Shown piece after piece: positions 36,082-47,388 of a stretch of 64,000 bases of DNA. The translations under genes and the position numbers were made by a program. The stretch's first letter is position 1; each line of letters begins with the position of its first letter. The notes below the pieces were generated by a model. The model did not search any database and was not told the origin of the DNA. It was given only the letters and a program-made list of their open reading frames with translations. Origin of the DNA: Durusdinium trenchii (taxonomy: Eukaryota; Sar; Dinophyceae; Suessiales; Symbiodiniaceae); the NCBI GenBank assembly GCA_963970005.1, contig CAXAMN010027472.1:661930-725929 (forward strand). Reading direction: 5' to 3'.

Positions 36082-36208
36082 ATTGTTCGTGGAGGACGAT
36101 TCCCCGCCCTGCCAGGCTGGCCAGCTGGTGGTCAAGATTGGCGGCCCGGCCTATCGCATCGGCGTGGGCGGTGGTGCTGCTTCCTCCATGGTGGCCGGTG
36201 ACAACCAG
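36082..36208 (+). CDS. purL: purL placed exon 14 (GGGAASS)
   Basis: Forty-two codons, the longest purL exon here: LFVEDDSPPCQAGQLVVKIG, then GPAYRIGVGGGAASSMVAGD, NQ. The GGGAASS loop is the nucleotide-binding signature of the first half. Acceptor ACAG|A, donor GT. Confidence 0.95.
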
Positions 36209-36722
36209 GTGGGTGGCGCATGTATGGCACCTGTGGTGGGTGGAGATTGGGGGCAGCAGAAGAGAAGCAGAGGAGCTGGGCTTTTTCAGAGGCTGGGCAA
36301 CTCCAAATTTAGGAGGAATTGCGGTGAGATGTTTGATAAAATACCGAACCCGGTATGATACAAAAACTCACTCTGAACGTTTATGAACCTGGCTGATTTC
36401 GGGAGACGCACTGAACAAGGCTCAAACGGCTGGTGGCTGGCAGGTTTCGGGTCTTGGAGAAGGACTCTCTTCTGCCCCATCGAGTCAGACCTAAAAAATC
36501 GTCGACCAGACGATGCCCAGACGACGCAAGGTCAGACCGTATCTACCCGAAACAGCTATGAATCCCCCTAAAGACACCAAGAACAACCCCTTGAAATCCT
36601 TTATAGCCATCTTTTTAGCCACCAAAAAGGTCTAGTTGATGTCCCGAAGCTTGGGTCTTCCAACCACCTGAAGTTCCACTTCCCTACCGGTGGTCCTCCG
36701 TCGACCGGTCGTGCTGGGCCAG

Positions 36723-36776
36723 GAGGAGTTGGATTTCAACGCGGTACAACGAGGAGATGCAGAGATGCAGCAGAAG
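36723..36776 (+). CDS. purL: purL placed exon 15
   Basis: EELDFNAVQRGDAEMQQK, identical over DFNAVQRGDAEM to plant enzymes. Acceptor CCAG|G, donor GC (gccacg). Phase 0. Confidence 0.96.
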
Positions 36777-37553
36777 GCCACGCCGGTCGCAGGGCGGTGC
36801 GCACCGAGCAGGGCCGAGGTGTCGGGCCGAGCGCCGAGGGCAGAGGGGGGAATCACGGGCCGGATGAAGGGTGGCGTCGAAGGGCGCAGGGGGCATGAGG
36901 GTGACTGCCGCGCAGGGGCAGGGTTCGGGCAAAACCACGGGCATGTGGGTGGGCAGAGATCGCTTTTGGAAGGGTTGAGCTTCCACCTGATTCAAAGAGC
37001 TTGCCATCTGTTGCCCTTCGAATGCGTGCATTTGCATATTTTTTCGGTTTCCGCCAGGTTCTATCGACAAAACCGAAAAGCACCGGGACTGAAGAAAGCA
37101 CCGAAACGAAACCGGTCACGAAACGCGTCCGCGCCGTGACGATGTCAGTGACTGCTTCACTCTTCTTCAGGCACGTCATCTGTGAAAATGCTCCCCACAA
37201 CACCTCTCCAGGAGTCACACAGGGGTGGTTTTGGTCCCTAAGTGAGCGGATAATGGGCACCCCCTATATATCCTGGATTTTCCAACAACCCTTGATTTGG
37301 TCTTTGCCGAAGAACCCTTGCTTTACTAAGGATTTTACACGACAGGTCACCAGGTCAATTGTCCCTCATTCTGTGACCTGGTGTCGAACTGAAGGCTTCA
37401 GGTGTATCCTCAAACCAGGGGCGTCTCCCAACCTCCACAGCGACTGTTCACCTAGACGACCTTTGAAGTCTGGTGGCGCCCAACCACCGGTCCTTGCTGG
37501 GTGGTTCCTCTCATCGGACCCGACCTCGGGACGACCTCGGACAGCTCCTCCAG

Positions 37554-37588
37554 GTGAACCGTGTGGTGAGGGCCTGTGTCGAGCTCGG
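37554..37588 (+). CDS. purL: purL placed exon 16 (35-nt microexon)
   Basis: VNRVVRACVEL plus GG, completed by exon 17 to read VELGPKNPI. It matches LYRVVRACIEMGEKNPI. Acceptor CCAG|G, donor GC (gccggg). Confidence 0.92.
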
Positions 37589-38130
37589 GCCGGGCGCGCC
37601 CAGGGCAACGGGATCTTGGCGCCCTTCCGTTCCGCTGGATCCGCTGGATGTGGACGCCGGGACACTGAAACATCCAAATAGGACCTCACTGGGGTACCTA
37701 TGGGATAGGCTAGTTAGGGTCCTTCAACCTCTGGATCACCTGAACCCTCCTTCCAGCTACGCCAGCTACCCACAGAGCCGTCGAACTGCGGCCCTACCCG
37801 TAGGAGCATGGGGGTTCAACCCCTACTGGGTGAAACACCGCAGTCCCAACCAGAAAGAACTGGATGGAACTCCCCAGTCCCAGTCCCAGTCCCACTTTTC
37901 GAGGTAAAGGGTCTATGGCGTGCCAAGGAGAGAGAACTTGGAACACACCATGAATTTCTGCTAGTTTTGGGCGGCCAGTCCTATTCTTGGGAGCCGCAAT
38001 TTCAGTCGTTGCGTCTCGGCAAACCACCGGAATCGCCCAGCCCCTTCGCATGACCCGGGTGTGCACCCAGTAGGTGCTTTTGTACAAGGAGCGACTCCAG
38101 TGGGCTGACCATCTTGAAAAATTGCTTCGA

Positions 38131-38204
38131 ACCATCCTGTTTGGGTGTCCACTGGACATGCCTAAGTAGTGTAGAGTGGTCCAGCCAGGACACCCAGACA
38201 GGCT
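38131..38204. repeat. MITE-like element with terminal inverted repeats
   Basis: Left end ACCATCCTGTTTGGGTGTCC, right end GGACACCCAGACAGGCTG, which are inverted copies of each other. The whole unit is about 74 bases. Relatives: 20665-20737, 27785-27935, 49556-49625, 51030-51106, and a weak one at 47533-47611. Confidence 0.8.
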
Positions 38205-39198
38205 GAAGTTCGAAGCATCGAATCGACCTTTTTTTCGTTTTATCGAAGGATCCTCAGTCCTGCCACGAAACGGATTTCCTCGGACGAACAAATCCGCCAA
38301 GGGAAATCCTGGCAGCCCTGGCGGTTGCCTGGTGGTGTTGAACTCACGAACTCGTGAACCGGGATTTCTTAAAGGCACCCCAAGTAGATAGACATCGATG
38401 GCTTGGCTTCAACAATGGTTTTCAGGTTCTGTGAGTGCAGGGTGTTGATCTCGAAGCATCAGTCTTGGCTTCCTTCTGCTCCCAAAGGCACATTATCCCA
38501 ACTTGACCACTTGCGACGTTTCGGAGCATTTGCTGGTGGCCACCTTGTCTCAAATTTTGTTGCATTGACCCCGAAACTGGAAAAAGATGAGTGCCACGCT
38601 AGGAGATCTTCATGATAAACCTTCCCGAAGTTGGTCTCAAGTGTTTCTACCAGAAAAGGGTTTCATCTCTCAAACTGACAGCAGTGACTGCAGATTCTCT
38701 AGGAAATAGTCCAGGCGAAAGAGGAGTATCGGCAACTGTCTCTAAAAAATTGAACTCAACGAGAACTTGAAGCAGGTTCACGATTGAAACACTTGAAAGG
38801 ACCATGTGCCGAAGTCTGCATGTACAGAATTTTGCACACGAAGGTTGCTGGAGGCTCTATGGTTTTGTGAAGCTGTCGAAATCGTTGCGATCCTTGAAAG
38901 TTGGACACGCAGCAAGCAGCAAGGCTGAACATCTCTGCAGAATGTTCTGAGCGCCCGCTAGCTTGCAAGCCTCCAGGGCTCAGTTGAGGCAAGAGACACT
39001 TGAAGGAGGTTGCAAGTGTGTTTGGCCCTTGACGCTTACAGCCTTCGCCCACAGGACGGGCTCGGAAACCTAAAGGGCTTCTAGCTTCCATGCTTCAAAA
39101 AGTACATCACATCATGATTTCCTGGGACCGGGTCCATTTGCCTCCCAAACCTTGCCTCCTGTGCATCGTCAGTTGCGCGCGCCACTTGGCGCCTTCAG

Positions 39199-39242
39199 GC
39201 CTAAGAATCCGATCCTCTCCATCCACGACCAGGGAGCTGGAG
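39199..39242 (+). CDS. purL: purL placed exon 17 (HDQGAGG)
   Basis: PKNPILSIHDQGAG plus one base. The SIHDQGAGG block lies in the ligand-binding loop of the first half. Acceptor TTCAG|G, donor GC (gccttt). In phase on both sides. Confidence 0.95.
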
Positions 39243-40790
39243 GCCTTTTTTGCTTGTCACCACTGGTCATGTGTGCGTGTGTGGGTTGAATCCTCTGCAG
39301 ATTTCATTTGGGGAATCTTGGGAAGCGAAGAGAATCCTCAAAACTATATAAGGAGTTGCTTTGGATTGGACACTTGAAAGAAGCCTGCCCCTTTTCCGGC
39401 GCAGCCGGAACCATGGGATCCTGAACACCCACCATGTGCTTGCACGGCCGATGCCGCCGATGCTTTTGTCAGAGTGAACTTCCATGTGCGTAGCCTGAAC
39501 ATTGATGCTGTTGGCTCTTAGTACTGTACCATGAAGAACTTTGCAGCAAAACTCGGTACTAGGCATCCTGACGCTGGAGTGAGAGGGAGGAACAGTGCAT
39601 GCAGCTCACAGTCTTCCACTGTTGTACTTTCCTGTTTGATGCGAGACGCGGGAAATCCTCAAACTCAATCGTGCCAGCAACATCTTGGCGTCAGTCTTGG
39701 AAGACCATGTTAACTTTGATAAGTCAAACCGACCTCCCGATGATGTTGACCAATGACTCCTGCATTTCAATCCGTGATGAAATTCCGTGTTGGGTGACGC
39801 AGGGCTTCGGGGACGATCTTCAAAACGAAGTGACTACCCGACTGCTTCGCAATTTTTTTCATTGGTCGGTGCCGTGGTTGTTTAGGACTGGAGCCGCTCC
39901 CCTTGGACCCCTTCGTCGTGAACACATGGGTCTTTCCGCACGGGAACTGGTTCATCTCAGATCGCCCAACAGCCCGAGGGAGGTGGATCAAGGGTCAAAC
40001 AGCTGGCGAGACGATCGGTGACCATGAAGTGCCCCTGTGTGACCATAAAAACATCAAAACTGAAAGGAAGAGGTGGGATGTTTTGAAATTGACCAACATT
40101 TCCGGACATACTCTTGCCAAGAGAAAAAAACACCTTCCACCAAACTAAGCCGCCAACCTACAGACAGATTGGCAGAAGTATCAAACCTTTGGGGCACGTG
40201 CTCTGGATGCTTCCCATCCGATGCGCTGTAAGGTAGTTTATGACATGCACACACGGGTACCGTTGTCGGACAGATGAAAACCACCAAGACACGACCTGTC
40301 TATATTACGGTGGTTGCAGAGGTTCGAGCCGATGGCACTGGCACCATGTGGCACCCCAAGATGTCTTGAGTCTTGATGGGGGGTCCATATAAACCACCAA
40401 ACTTGGTGCTGCCGTTGTGCCATCGAACCTCTGAAACTGTACATGGAGCCTCCATGTTCGTGCTCAACCTCCCTTCACCTTCCACTCCGGATCCTCGCTT
40501 GAGCTTGGGAGCGGATGAAATGCCAAGCTGCCGTGGAGCTGTTTGAAGATGAAAACACCAGCAGTCCCATGGGGTGCTATCTATGGAGGTTAGGTCCCAG
40601 GACATCCACTCACTGGTGACTCAAAACCATCACCTTTGTGGGACTCCTGGCACAGAACTCTGTTGCCGCGAAAAAATTGATGCGTTGGTCCATCGGCTCT
40701 CGGCTTACTTCCCGACTTTTCCTCCATCCACCTTGGTCTCGGCTGCTCCATGCGTGTTCGTTCCACCTCGCCCAGTCCCGCCCTTCAGAG

Positions 40791-40829
40791 GCTCTGGGAA
40801 CGTGCTGAAGGAGATCTCGGAGCCGGCAG
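40791..40829 (+). CDS. purL: purL placed exon 18 (39-nt microexon)
   Basis: SGNVLKEISEPA with split glycine codons at both ends. It matches GNGNVLKELSDPAG of the human enzyme. Acceptor AGAG|G, donor GT. Confidence 0.94.
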
Positions 40830-41640
40830 GTGCCGTGACCTCCGGGTGGGTTGGGCCCAACCAGTTCCGGCGGTTTGGACCCGGGGCCTTCGCCCCGGGT
40901 GGTTTTGGACCTTCATCAACTGGACGTAGCAGTTATCCATGCAGTTGCAGCAGGGGCGCGCCTCTTGGGGCCCTCTGATGAGTCGGGTGGCTACGGAACG
41001 GCCTGTGGTGGAAGAGTTTCGAGACCGCTCGCATAGTCCAGAACTCTTCAGTGACCTGAAGTTTCGGGACCCGGAACACCTGGGTTACGGCACCCGAAGT
41101 GGGAGAGTGGAACTATAGGGTTCTGAAGAACCCTCTGGGTTGGTTTGGGGACACGTGTGACCCGAATCTGATCCCACCTTGGCTCATCCCCAGGGCTCGT
41201 GGATGTGTTCTGGGGGCACCCCCTGGAAACCTCCATGCACCCAACTCTATGGGAGTGCTGGCAGTTTCAAGGTGTTTTCTTTCCCAGACAACCTGAGTTC
41301 CTTCGGTGACCCCCGAACGTACACCGTCTACCCAATTGGGGGGAGTATCCCCGGCTCACATGTCTATTTTTTTAAAGATCGTTGCTTCAGAGGTGAGGTG
41401 AGTATGGGCCCGAAGGGGTGTCTTAAAAATCCACCCGGGCGATCTTGGAAGGTCCTGGTATTTGTTTGGTTTTTGGAACCTTCACCAACATGTACCCAGA
41501 TCTTCCAGACAAGGTGCCGGTGTTTGATGCCTTTTCATCTGTAAGAACCAGCCCAAGTTCGGTAGAAAACTGGGCAGCCGTTGGATCTATCTATAGGTGG
41601 CAGTTGCTTCGGGAACGTGCGCGGCTGAGTTCAGCCGCAG

Positions 41641-41696
41641 GTGCCGTGATTGACCTGCGAAAGATGCACGTGGGCGACCCCTCCATGTCCTTCCTG
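41641..41696 (+). CDS. purL: purL placed exon 19
   Basis: AVIDLRKMHVGDPSMSFL, matching GAEIDIRAVVVGDHTMSVLEI. Acceptor CGCAG|G. The only phase-consistent join to exon 20 uses a GA donor (gagatt). Confidence 0.92.
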
Positions 41697-42064
41697 GAGA
41701 TTGCGCGAATGCGGGGAATGTGCGCGGAAGAGCGTGGGGCGAATGCTGAAGCGCAGTCGAACAGGTTCAAGAGGATCCATGGCTGTTGTGGTGATACCTG
41801 GATCTTCCAAGTCTTTTTGGGGCTTTTGGGCTGATTCTTTGCCGTACAGGTCAAAGACGTTGCTCACCACTCAAGGAGGTAAAAGGACCAGGTTTGACTG
41901 GGTCTTTGGACTTGGAAGATCCAAGCCATCACCACCAAGACTCACTCGGGGGTGCTTCGGGTGGTCCGTAGACACCCCCCCGACTGACACGGGGTGACGG
42001 TCCGGTGAGCGAATACGTCCGAGTCGAACGAAACGCTCCTCGCCATCTGCCGTGTTCGCTCCAG

Positions 42065-42124
42065 GAGCTTTGGACTGCGGAGTTTCAGGAGAACAATGCC
42101 CTTCTCCTGGGCAAGGAGAGCGAG
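42065..42124 (+). CDS. purL: purL placed exon 20
   Basis: ELWTAEFQENNALLLGKESE, matching EIWGAEYQESNALLL. Acceptor CCAG|G, donor GC (gcggct). Phase 0. Confidence 0.95.
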
Positions 42125-42629
42125 GCGGCTGGGTTGGGGTAGTGGCTGGCAGAACATGGACGAACAGGCTCTCCCTGCGCAGCGCTTTTGGTTTATGTAT
42201 CGTGCCCGACGCGGTCGGGCGAGGTCACGCAGGATACTGATCACGCATCTTCAAGCAAGCTCCCCCCTACATACAAACCGGTCCCATTTGGCGTGTTTGG
42301 GTCACCCTCCAATGATGCCCGTTGGTGGCTCGTTCCACGGAACACCACCCCAACCACCACGGGCCCTGCGCGCCGCCACGCTCTCCAGGCTCCGGGGCCC
42401 CGGTCCTAGTCGGTTCAAAGGATGATTCCTTGACTGGGACAGTCCAGCGAGGCAAAGGGGTCCTCGTTGGGGTTCGCCAGCGGCTTTTTCCGGGTTTGGG
42501 GGGGCTTGTGCGGGGGAAAACTTTGTTGAACGTTCTTCCAGTGGTGCACGGCATAGAACGCCCGCAACGACCTGTGACGCGTGCCTCGATGCTTCCGGCC
42601 CAAAGAACGACGCCACGACGCCACACCAG

Positions 42630-42681
42630 GCCCTCTTCGATCAAATCTGCAAGCGCGAGAAGGTCCCCTATGCCGTGGTGG
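42630..42681 (+). CDS. purL: purL placed exon 21
   Basis: ALFDQICKREKVPYAVV plus one base. It matches EILQSICKRERLSMAVIGTI. Acceptor CCAG|G, donor GC (gcacct), followed by in-phase GTITGDG. Confidence 0.95.
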
Positions 42682-43251
42682 GCACCTCTCCGGCATGGGC
42701 CGCGTGGCACGTCTCGGCCGTCTAAAACCCTGCCCAGCTGAAACAGTCTCGTTCAAGGACCTTGAGCAAGCAGAGATGGAAACCTTTGAAAGCGACGCGC
42801 ATGAGGATCCCAGCTCTAGTAAGTCTGGGATCAGATGTCAGATTCTAGGCATTTGTTCTTTGCGATGGTTCCCTGGCATTTGTTCCAGGTTCGACGCGTC
42901 TATCTCGCTTGGAGAAGAGACCATCTTTGAACCTAGCTTTGCTGAAGGTTCTGCACGTATTGTACAATTGTTGCATTCACCGATTTATGATTGCCCATGA
43001 AGATCTTATTTCGGCTGGACAAGGTGACAAGTTTTTGTCGGAACTCTGGATATCTCAGAAAGCTCGGAGGAACCTTCACGGTCGAGGGGCGGTATGTTTC
43101 TCTTTAGGTCTATCCTATACATGTCTTTCTTGGACCGGAGAGAAGAACCTCACACACCGGGGCCTCAAAAAAGGTGCAGACAGATTGCCCCGCCCCGCCT
43201 CGTTGCAGCGACCCCAACTTCGTGCCTTTCGACCACAGCCGACGGCCTCAG

Positions 43252-43331
43252 GCACCATCACTGGTGATGGCAAGGTGGTGGTGAAAGACTCCCGCGACAA
43301 CAGCTGTCCGGTGGATCTGCCCCTGGACAAG
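43252..43331 (+). CDS. purL: purL placed exon 22
   Basis: TITGDGKVVVKDSRDNSCPV then DLPLDK. It matches GTITGDRRIVLVDDRECPV and the PVDLELEKVLG region that follows. Acceptor TCAG|G, donor GC (gcacag). Confidence 0.95.
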
Positions 43332-44027
43332 GCACAGATCTATCGGTTCGTTAGGTCGTTTGGGGCGTCGTCGTTCGGGCGGCGTCCGCGACAGAAAAGG
43401 GACCACCGGACTGGGGAGGGAATGGAGGGTTGCTTTCTGGGCCTGGTCTGTTCGACCGTCAGACCTCTGAAAGTCGACCGTCGATCTGCCAGAAGCATGA
43501 AGAATGCAGGCGAAGCAAGACACAGCGAAACCAAGACACAGAGGTCCCAACTTTGCCCTTTTTCAGGAAGTCCAGCGGATCACCTGCAGGTCACCTTGGT
43601 GTGAGACTGTAGACACCCCACTTCAAAAGTTCGCTTCACCTTTATTCTCCAGGGTGACTGAGGGAGTCAGTCAGGCCATGGCTATGGCTATGTTCCAGCC
43701 AGGAAGCTACAGGTTGATAGGTTTTCCCTTGACCCGCGAGCCAGGGAAATTAGGCAATTAGGCTTTGTAGCACGGAATCTGGAGGAGATAGAGAGAATCT
43801 GGGACCAATCCCAGATTCTCAAGCGCCAAAAGGATGGTGATCCTGATGCTTGGGACATGTAAGGATCATCTATCTACCCAAGGTTCACTGGTGACGGTTC
43901 TGTTGCTCGGGGGTTAGTCGGGCAGAAAGAGTCCAATTCAGATCCTCCCCGGACGCATCGGTCGCAGCGTTGACCGTGAAACCCATCGTCTTCCGTTGAC
44001 CATGATTCATGGCTTCGGTTGACCTGG

Positions 44028-44191
44028 TTTTGTAACAACAACAACAACACCAGCAACAACAACAACAACAACCACCACAACCACAACCACAACAGCAACA
44101 GCAACAGCAACAAAAGCAAGAACTACACCGACACCGACACCGACACCGACAACAGCAGCAGCAGCAACAACAACAACAGCAACAACCACAC

Positions 44192-44228
<37 letters not shown>

Positions 44229-44312
44229 AACAGCAACAGCAGCAACAATCACATTGACAACAGCGACAACGAACAACGACAACAACAACAACAACAACAT
44301 TAACAACAAGGG
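44028..44312 (+). repeat. CAA/CAG/CGA triplet array
   Basis: About 285 bases made almost only of CAN and CGA triplets. It gives poly-Asn, poly-Gln or poly-Val/Cys frames on both strands that are not genes. It lies in the intron before purL exon 23. Confidence 0.95.
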
Positions 44313-44584
44313 TTGATTGGTAAAACATGCAATTGTATACTTTACTTCGAGCGACCCCCACCAAGACATTTCAATCATTTGTTCTCATGCCACGGTGATG
44401 AACATGTTGCCATGGTTGTGAGTTTTGTGGTTTTTGACTTTGCTTGTGGGTCCTCGGATTTGGGATTGTTATTTTAGTGTTAGGGAGTTCGCGTCGGGGT
44501 GTCGCCAGGGTCTCTAGTTGGCATCCAAAAGTGCTACCCTGTGACCACATGCCAGGCAAAATGCAAAACACACACACACAGGTA

Positions 44585-44775
44585 ATTATATTGTTGTATA
44601 TAGATGTGTGTTTGTGGTTGTGTTTGAGTGTTGTGTTTGTGGGCTGTGTTTGTGGTTGTGTGCTTGTGGTTGTGTGTTTGTGCCTGTGTGTTGTGGTTGT
44701 GTGTTGTGGTTGTGTGTTGTGGTTTTGTGTTTGTGGTTGTGTGTTTGTCATTGTGTGTTTGGGGCTTCTGCGTTT
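44585..44775 (+). repeat. TGTGGTTGTG minisatellite
   Basis: Tandem TTGTGGTTGTGTG-type units. It lies about 270 bases after the triplet array and produces spurious Val/Cys-rich frames. Confidence 0.92.
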
Positions 44776-45225
44776 GTGGTTCAGAGCCAACTTGCCGAGT
44801 GGCTTCTGTCTCAGTGGGCTTGGGGCTCACTCTCAGCCCAAACATGTCAAACAGATAGCAAGTTTGGCTTGTCGAGATCGTGAACCTTTTGACTCCAACC
44901 CATCACTACTGGAAGACTTGCAAGTCCTTTCAACGCTGGGTTGCAATGGCCTGAGCCAGAACAATATGAGCCAAGAGCTCATGATACATGTCAGAATTTG
45001 CCAAAACTTCACGAATCACTTCTGGCTGAGATGAACTTTGCACCCCCCTTTTGGGAAAGCAGACGCAGGAGACCCTTCTGCCGCATGAGGTGTTCTCTTC
45101 CCTCTACCATGCTACCCGGAGACATGGAAGAAGACAATGCTCCAAGGGAAGAGAACCTTCATGGTTGGTGGGATGCAGTGGACCACCGTCCCACTATGGT
45201 TGATTAGACCACAAAAAAGGTAAGT

Positions 45226-45290
45226 GACCTGGTTTTGTAGTGTGAAATCCTTAGTAAATTGGTTCGGGATTCAGCCTCTTAAATTCATGG
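45226..45290 (+). repeat. TGTAGTGTAAAATCC family copy
   Basis: Reads TGACCTGGTTTTGTAGTGTG, AAATCCTTAGTAAATTGGTT and CGGGATTCAGCCTCTTAAAT, ending 48 bases before the acceptor of purL exon 23. Confidence 0.75.
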
Positions 45291-45338
45291 TGGGCATCAC
45301 TTTCCGCTTCAGCGGCGTGGTTCAGTTTGGTCTGTTAG

Positions 45339-45420
45339 GTCTTGGGGAAGATGCCGCAGAAGGTCTTCAAGATGCAGCGCATCTACAAACAGCTGCCCAA
45401 AGCACTGGACCCGGGCCGGG
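45339..45420 (+). CDS. purL: purL placed exon 23
   Basis: VLGKMPQKVFKMQRIYKQLP then KALDPGR. It matches VLGDMPKKTFKFNRIAYAREP. Acceptor TTAG|G. A GT donor at 45421 fits the phase of exon 24; a GC donor at 45415 is the alternative. Confidence 0.93.
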
Positions 45421-45798
45421 GTGTGTTCTTTCTTCTCCTGTTGTTTTTTCCCGGAGGGGATTTAGCATGATTTGGCGGATCTTGGGTGCCGAGCCTTGAT
45501 TGTTTTGGCCGTCCTGATATCGCAAAGACCAGTGGAGACAATTTCAATGAACCTGGGCAAAGCATAGGGTTTGGACATGTTTTGCTCTGTTTTGCTCTCA
45601 GAATCGTCGCGCACATGTCCTGCATTGGCTGCGTTGGTGGGATCTGACGAGCAGCCTGTTTTGATTGGACCAGGCCAGCGAGGTGTTACTTTTTGGATTT
45701 CATTCCAACCGTAGCAGATGGACATCTCGACTTCAATCAAAACGTTCCGTTCGCTCTTTTCCACCCAAGAAAGCCTTTCCGAGCTCGAGCTGAGCGAG

Positions 45799-45839
45799 TG
45801 CTTTTCGCGCAGGATCTTCCAGCTTCGTTGACGGTGCAG
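45799..45839 (+). CDS. purL: purL placed exon 24 (41-nt microexon)
   Basis: LFAQDLPASLTVQ, comparable to LDIAPGITLMDALKRVL and LPPGLSVHQALERVL. Acceptor GCGAG|T, donor GT. The few residues before VLRL are missing from both neighbours. Confidence 0.8.
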
Positions 45840-46725
45840 GTGGCACTGGAAACAGGCGGGTGCGCCAGTCCAACCCAGGAAGTCATCACCTATAAGACCT
45901 TTTTGCGGGATTGGGGGGACACCCCACGAAGAACATTCACGGTGTGGACAGCTTGCTTATAGTCTCTATTTTCCATTTTCGAAACTGAGGGACATCAGGC
46001 CACCTGAGGACTTCAGCTCACCATGAGTGTAAGACTTAAGAAGGACCAATAAGCACCCATGCAGCCCATGCACCTTTGTAGCAAATGTGAAATCCGTGGC
46101 TTTCTAATGTGTTGGATGACGTTGGATTTGGTTTCGTACCCGACCTGGAACGAAGAAACATGGTGTTGAGCTGCCCCACCAAGTAGATAGCTACAGATAG
46201 CCACAAGTCTTCTACATCTCTTTTTTGAAGAAGGCCATGTGTGTTCGCTTCTGTGACCCGCGAGGGAAGAACCAGAAGGTGCTGGAACATTTGGGGTTTC
46301 TCGAAGGGTCTGGATTCTTAGAGTAGGTGATGAAACCCACGAAGGTGCGAGACCTCTGGTTCTTCGTGAACTCGTGACCGGTGGTTTGTGATCTTCAAAA
46401 AAACGTGGTAACTTAGGAGCTGAAGGAAGGTCCCATTCCCAGGGACATCCAGGTCGTTCGGGCACGCACTGAAGAAGCTCAGATAGGGCCTTCTTAGGTA
46501 GCTGCGAGCTACACCTTTTTCATCCTCCGAGAAGCTGAGAAAAGCACTTTTTGCGGCCCTCTCAGTGGTGGATGGAGGCGTTTTTTGGGTCGGTGGAGGA
46601 TCCCCTCACCGACCGCCGACCTTCCATCCGACCTTCCGACCCTTGGAGTTTGTCGAATTCCAAACTTGCTTGAACTTGAAGACCTGGAGAAACCCAGCAG
46701 CCGCACCTGGACTGCGGCTCCCCAG

Positions 46726-46775
46726 GCGTCCTGAGATTGCTTTCGGTGTGCTCCAAACGCTTCCTGACGAACAAG
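46726..46775 (+). CDS. purL: purL placed exon 25
   Basis: VLRLLSVCSKRFLTNK, matching VLRLPSVSSKRFLTTKVDR. Donor GC (gcgcgc), phase 0. The left junction does not close with exon 24, so the exon may begin further left or a microexon may be missing. Confidence 0.9.
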
Positions 46776-47348
46776 GCGCGCGACTGGCTGAACTTGGTTG
46801 ATCGACGATGATAGACGAGAGGTTCCCTTTGCAGGACAAGTGACCGGTGTAGTCGTTCGGGGCTGGGGGAGATTCCAATCTTCCGAGCGTTCGCGGCGCT
46901 TGGATTCAGTCGCGGGTTCAATCTAGGGCAACGCTCGGAGGCTCATAGGAAGGCATCTACATGAAACATCATTAAACTGACCCTATCAAGAGCATGATTT
47001 CTCATCTGAATCATCTGAATTGAAAGGGGGAAGTCCTGGACATGTCGTGCCTCCAGACCGGGCCACACCACGACCAGACCGGAGTCTCGAGTGGGTAGCT
47101 TCGCAGGGCATACACGTCTGTCTGACATGTTCTGGCCTAGCTCCTCAAATCTCGAGTGGGTAGTGGGTAGGACAGGAGGTCTGACAAACATACATGACAT
47201 GACATCATACTGAAGTCCAATTTGCTTCCATATCAACCTCTACACTATAACATCATTCCAAACATGTTTGATGCACAGACCGCTCTCAACCTCCTTGCCA
47301 TCCACGAAAGAACCTCACCTGTCTCGCTGGAGCCGTTGCTTCCACCAG

Positions 47349-47388
47349 GTGGACCGATCTGTGACGGGGCAGATTGCACAGCAGCAAT
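47349..47388 (+). CDS. purL: purL placed exon 26 (VDRSVTG)
   Basis: VDRSVTGQIAQQQ plus one base of cysteine. It matches VDRSVGGLVAQQQCVGP. Acceptor CCAG|G, donor GC (gccgct). Confidence 0.95.

Larger units (their letters stand above)
32863..36722. other. purL introns between placed exons 12 and 15
   Basis: Two short purL exons (FGEP-type and GQID-type) should lie here but were not found. Present: CACTTCCATGAT-containing repeats (33480-33585), a CTACTAGGA-rich block (33880-33950), and nothing else recognised. Confidence 0.5.
36777..43251. other. purL introns between placed exons 15 and 22
   Basis: Non-coding except for the listed exons. Seen: a minus-strand repeat copy (37305-37359), a repeat at 37805-37898 that is an inverted copy of 10415-10510 and includes a (CAGTCC) short tandem, the MITE at 38131, and a segment at 41447-41592 shared with 10640-10800. 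Confidence 0.6.

Noticed and set aside
43885..44378. Long Val- or Cys-rich and Asn-rich frames on both strands
   Set aside because: They are translations of the CAN/CGA triplet array.
44371..44845. Thr/Gln/His-rich and Val/Cys-rich frames
   Set aside because: They come from the TGTGGTTGTG minisatellite.
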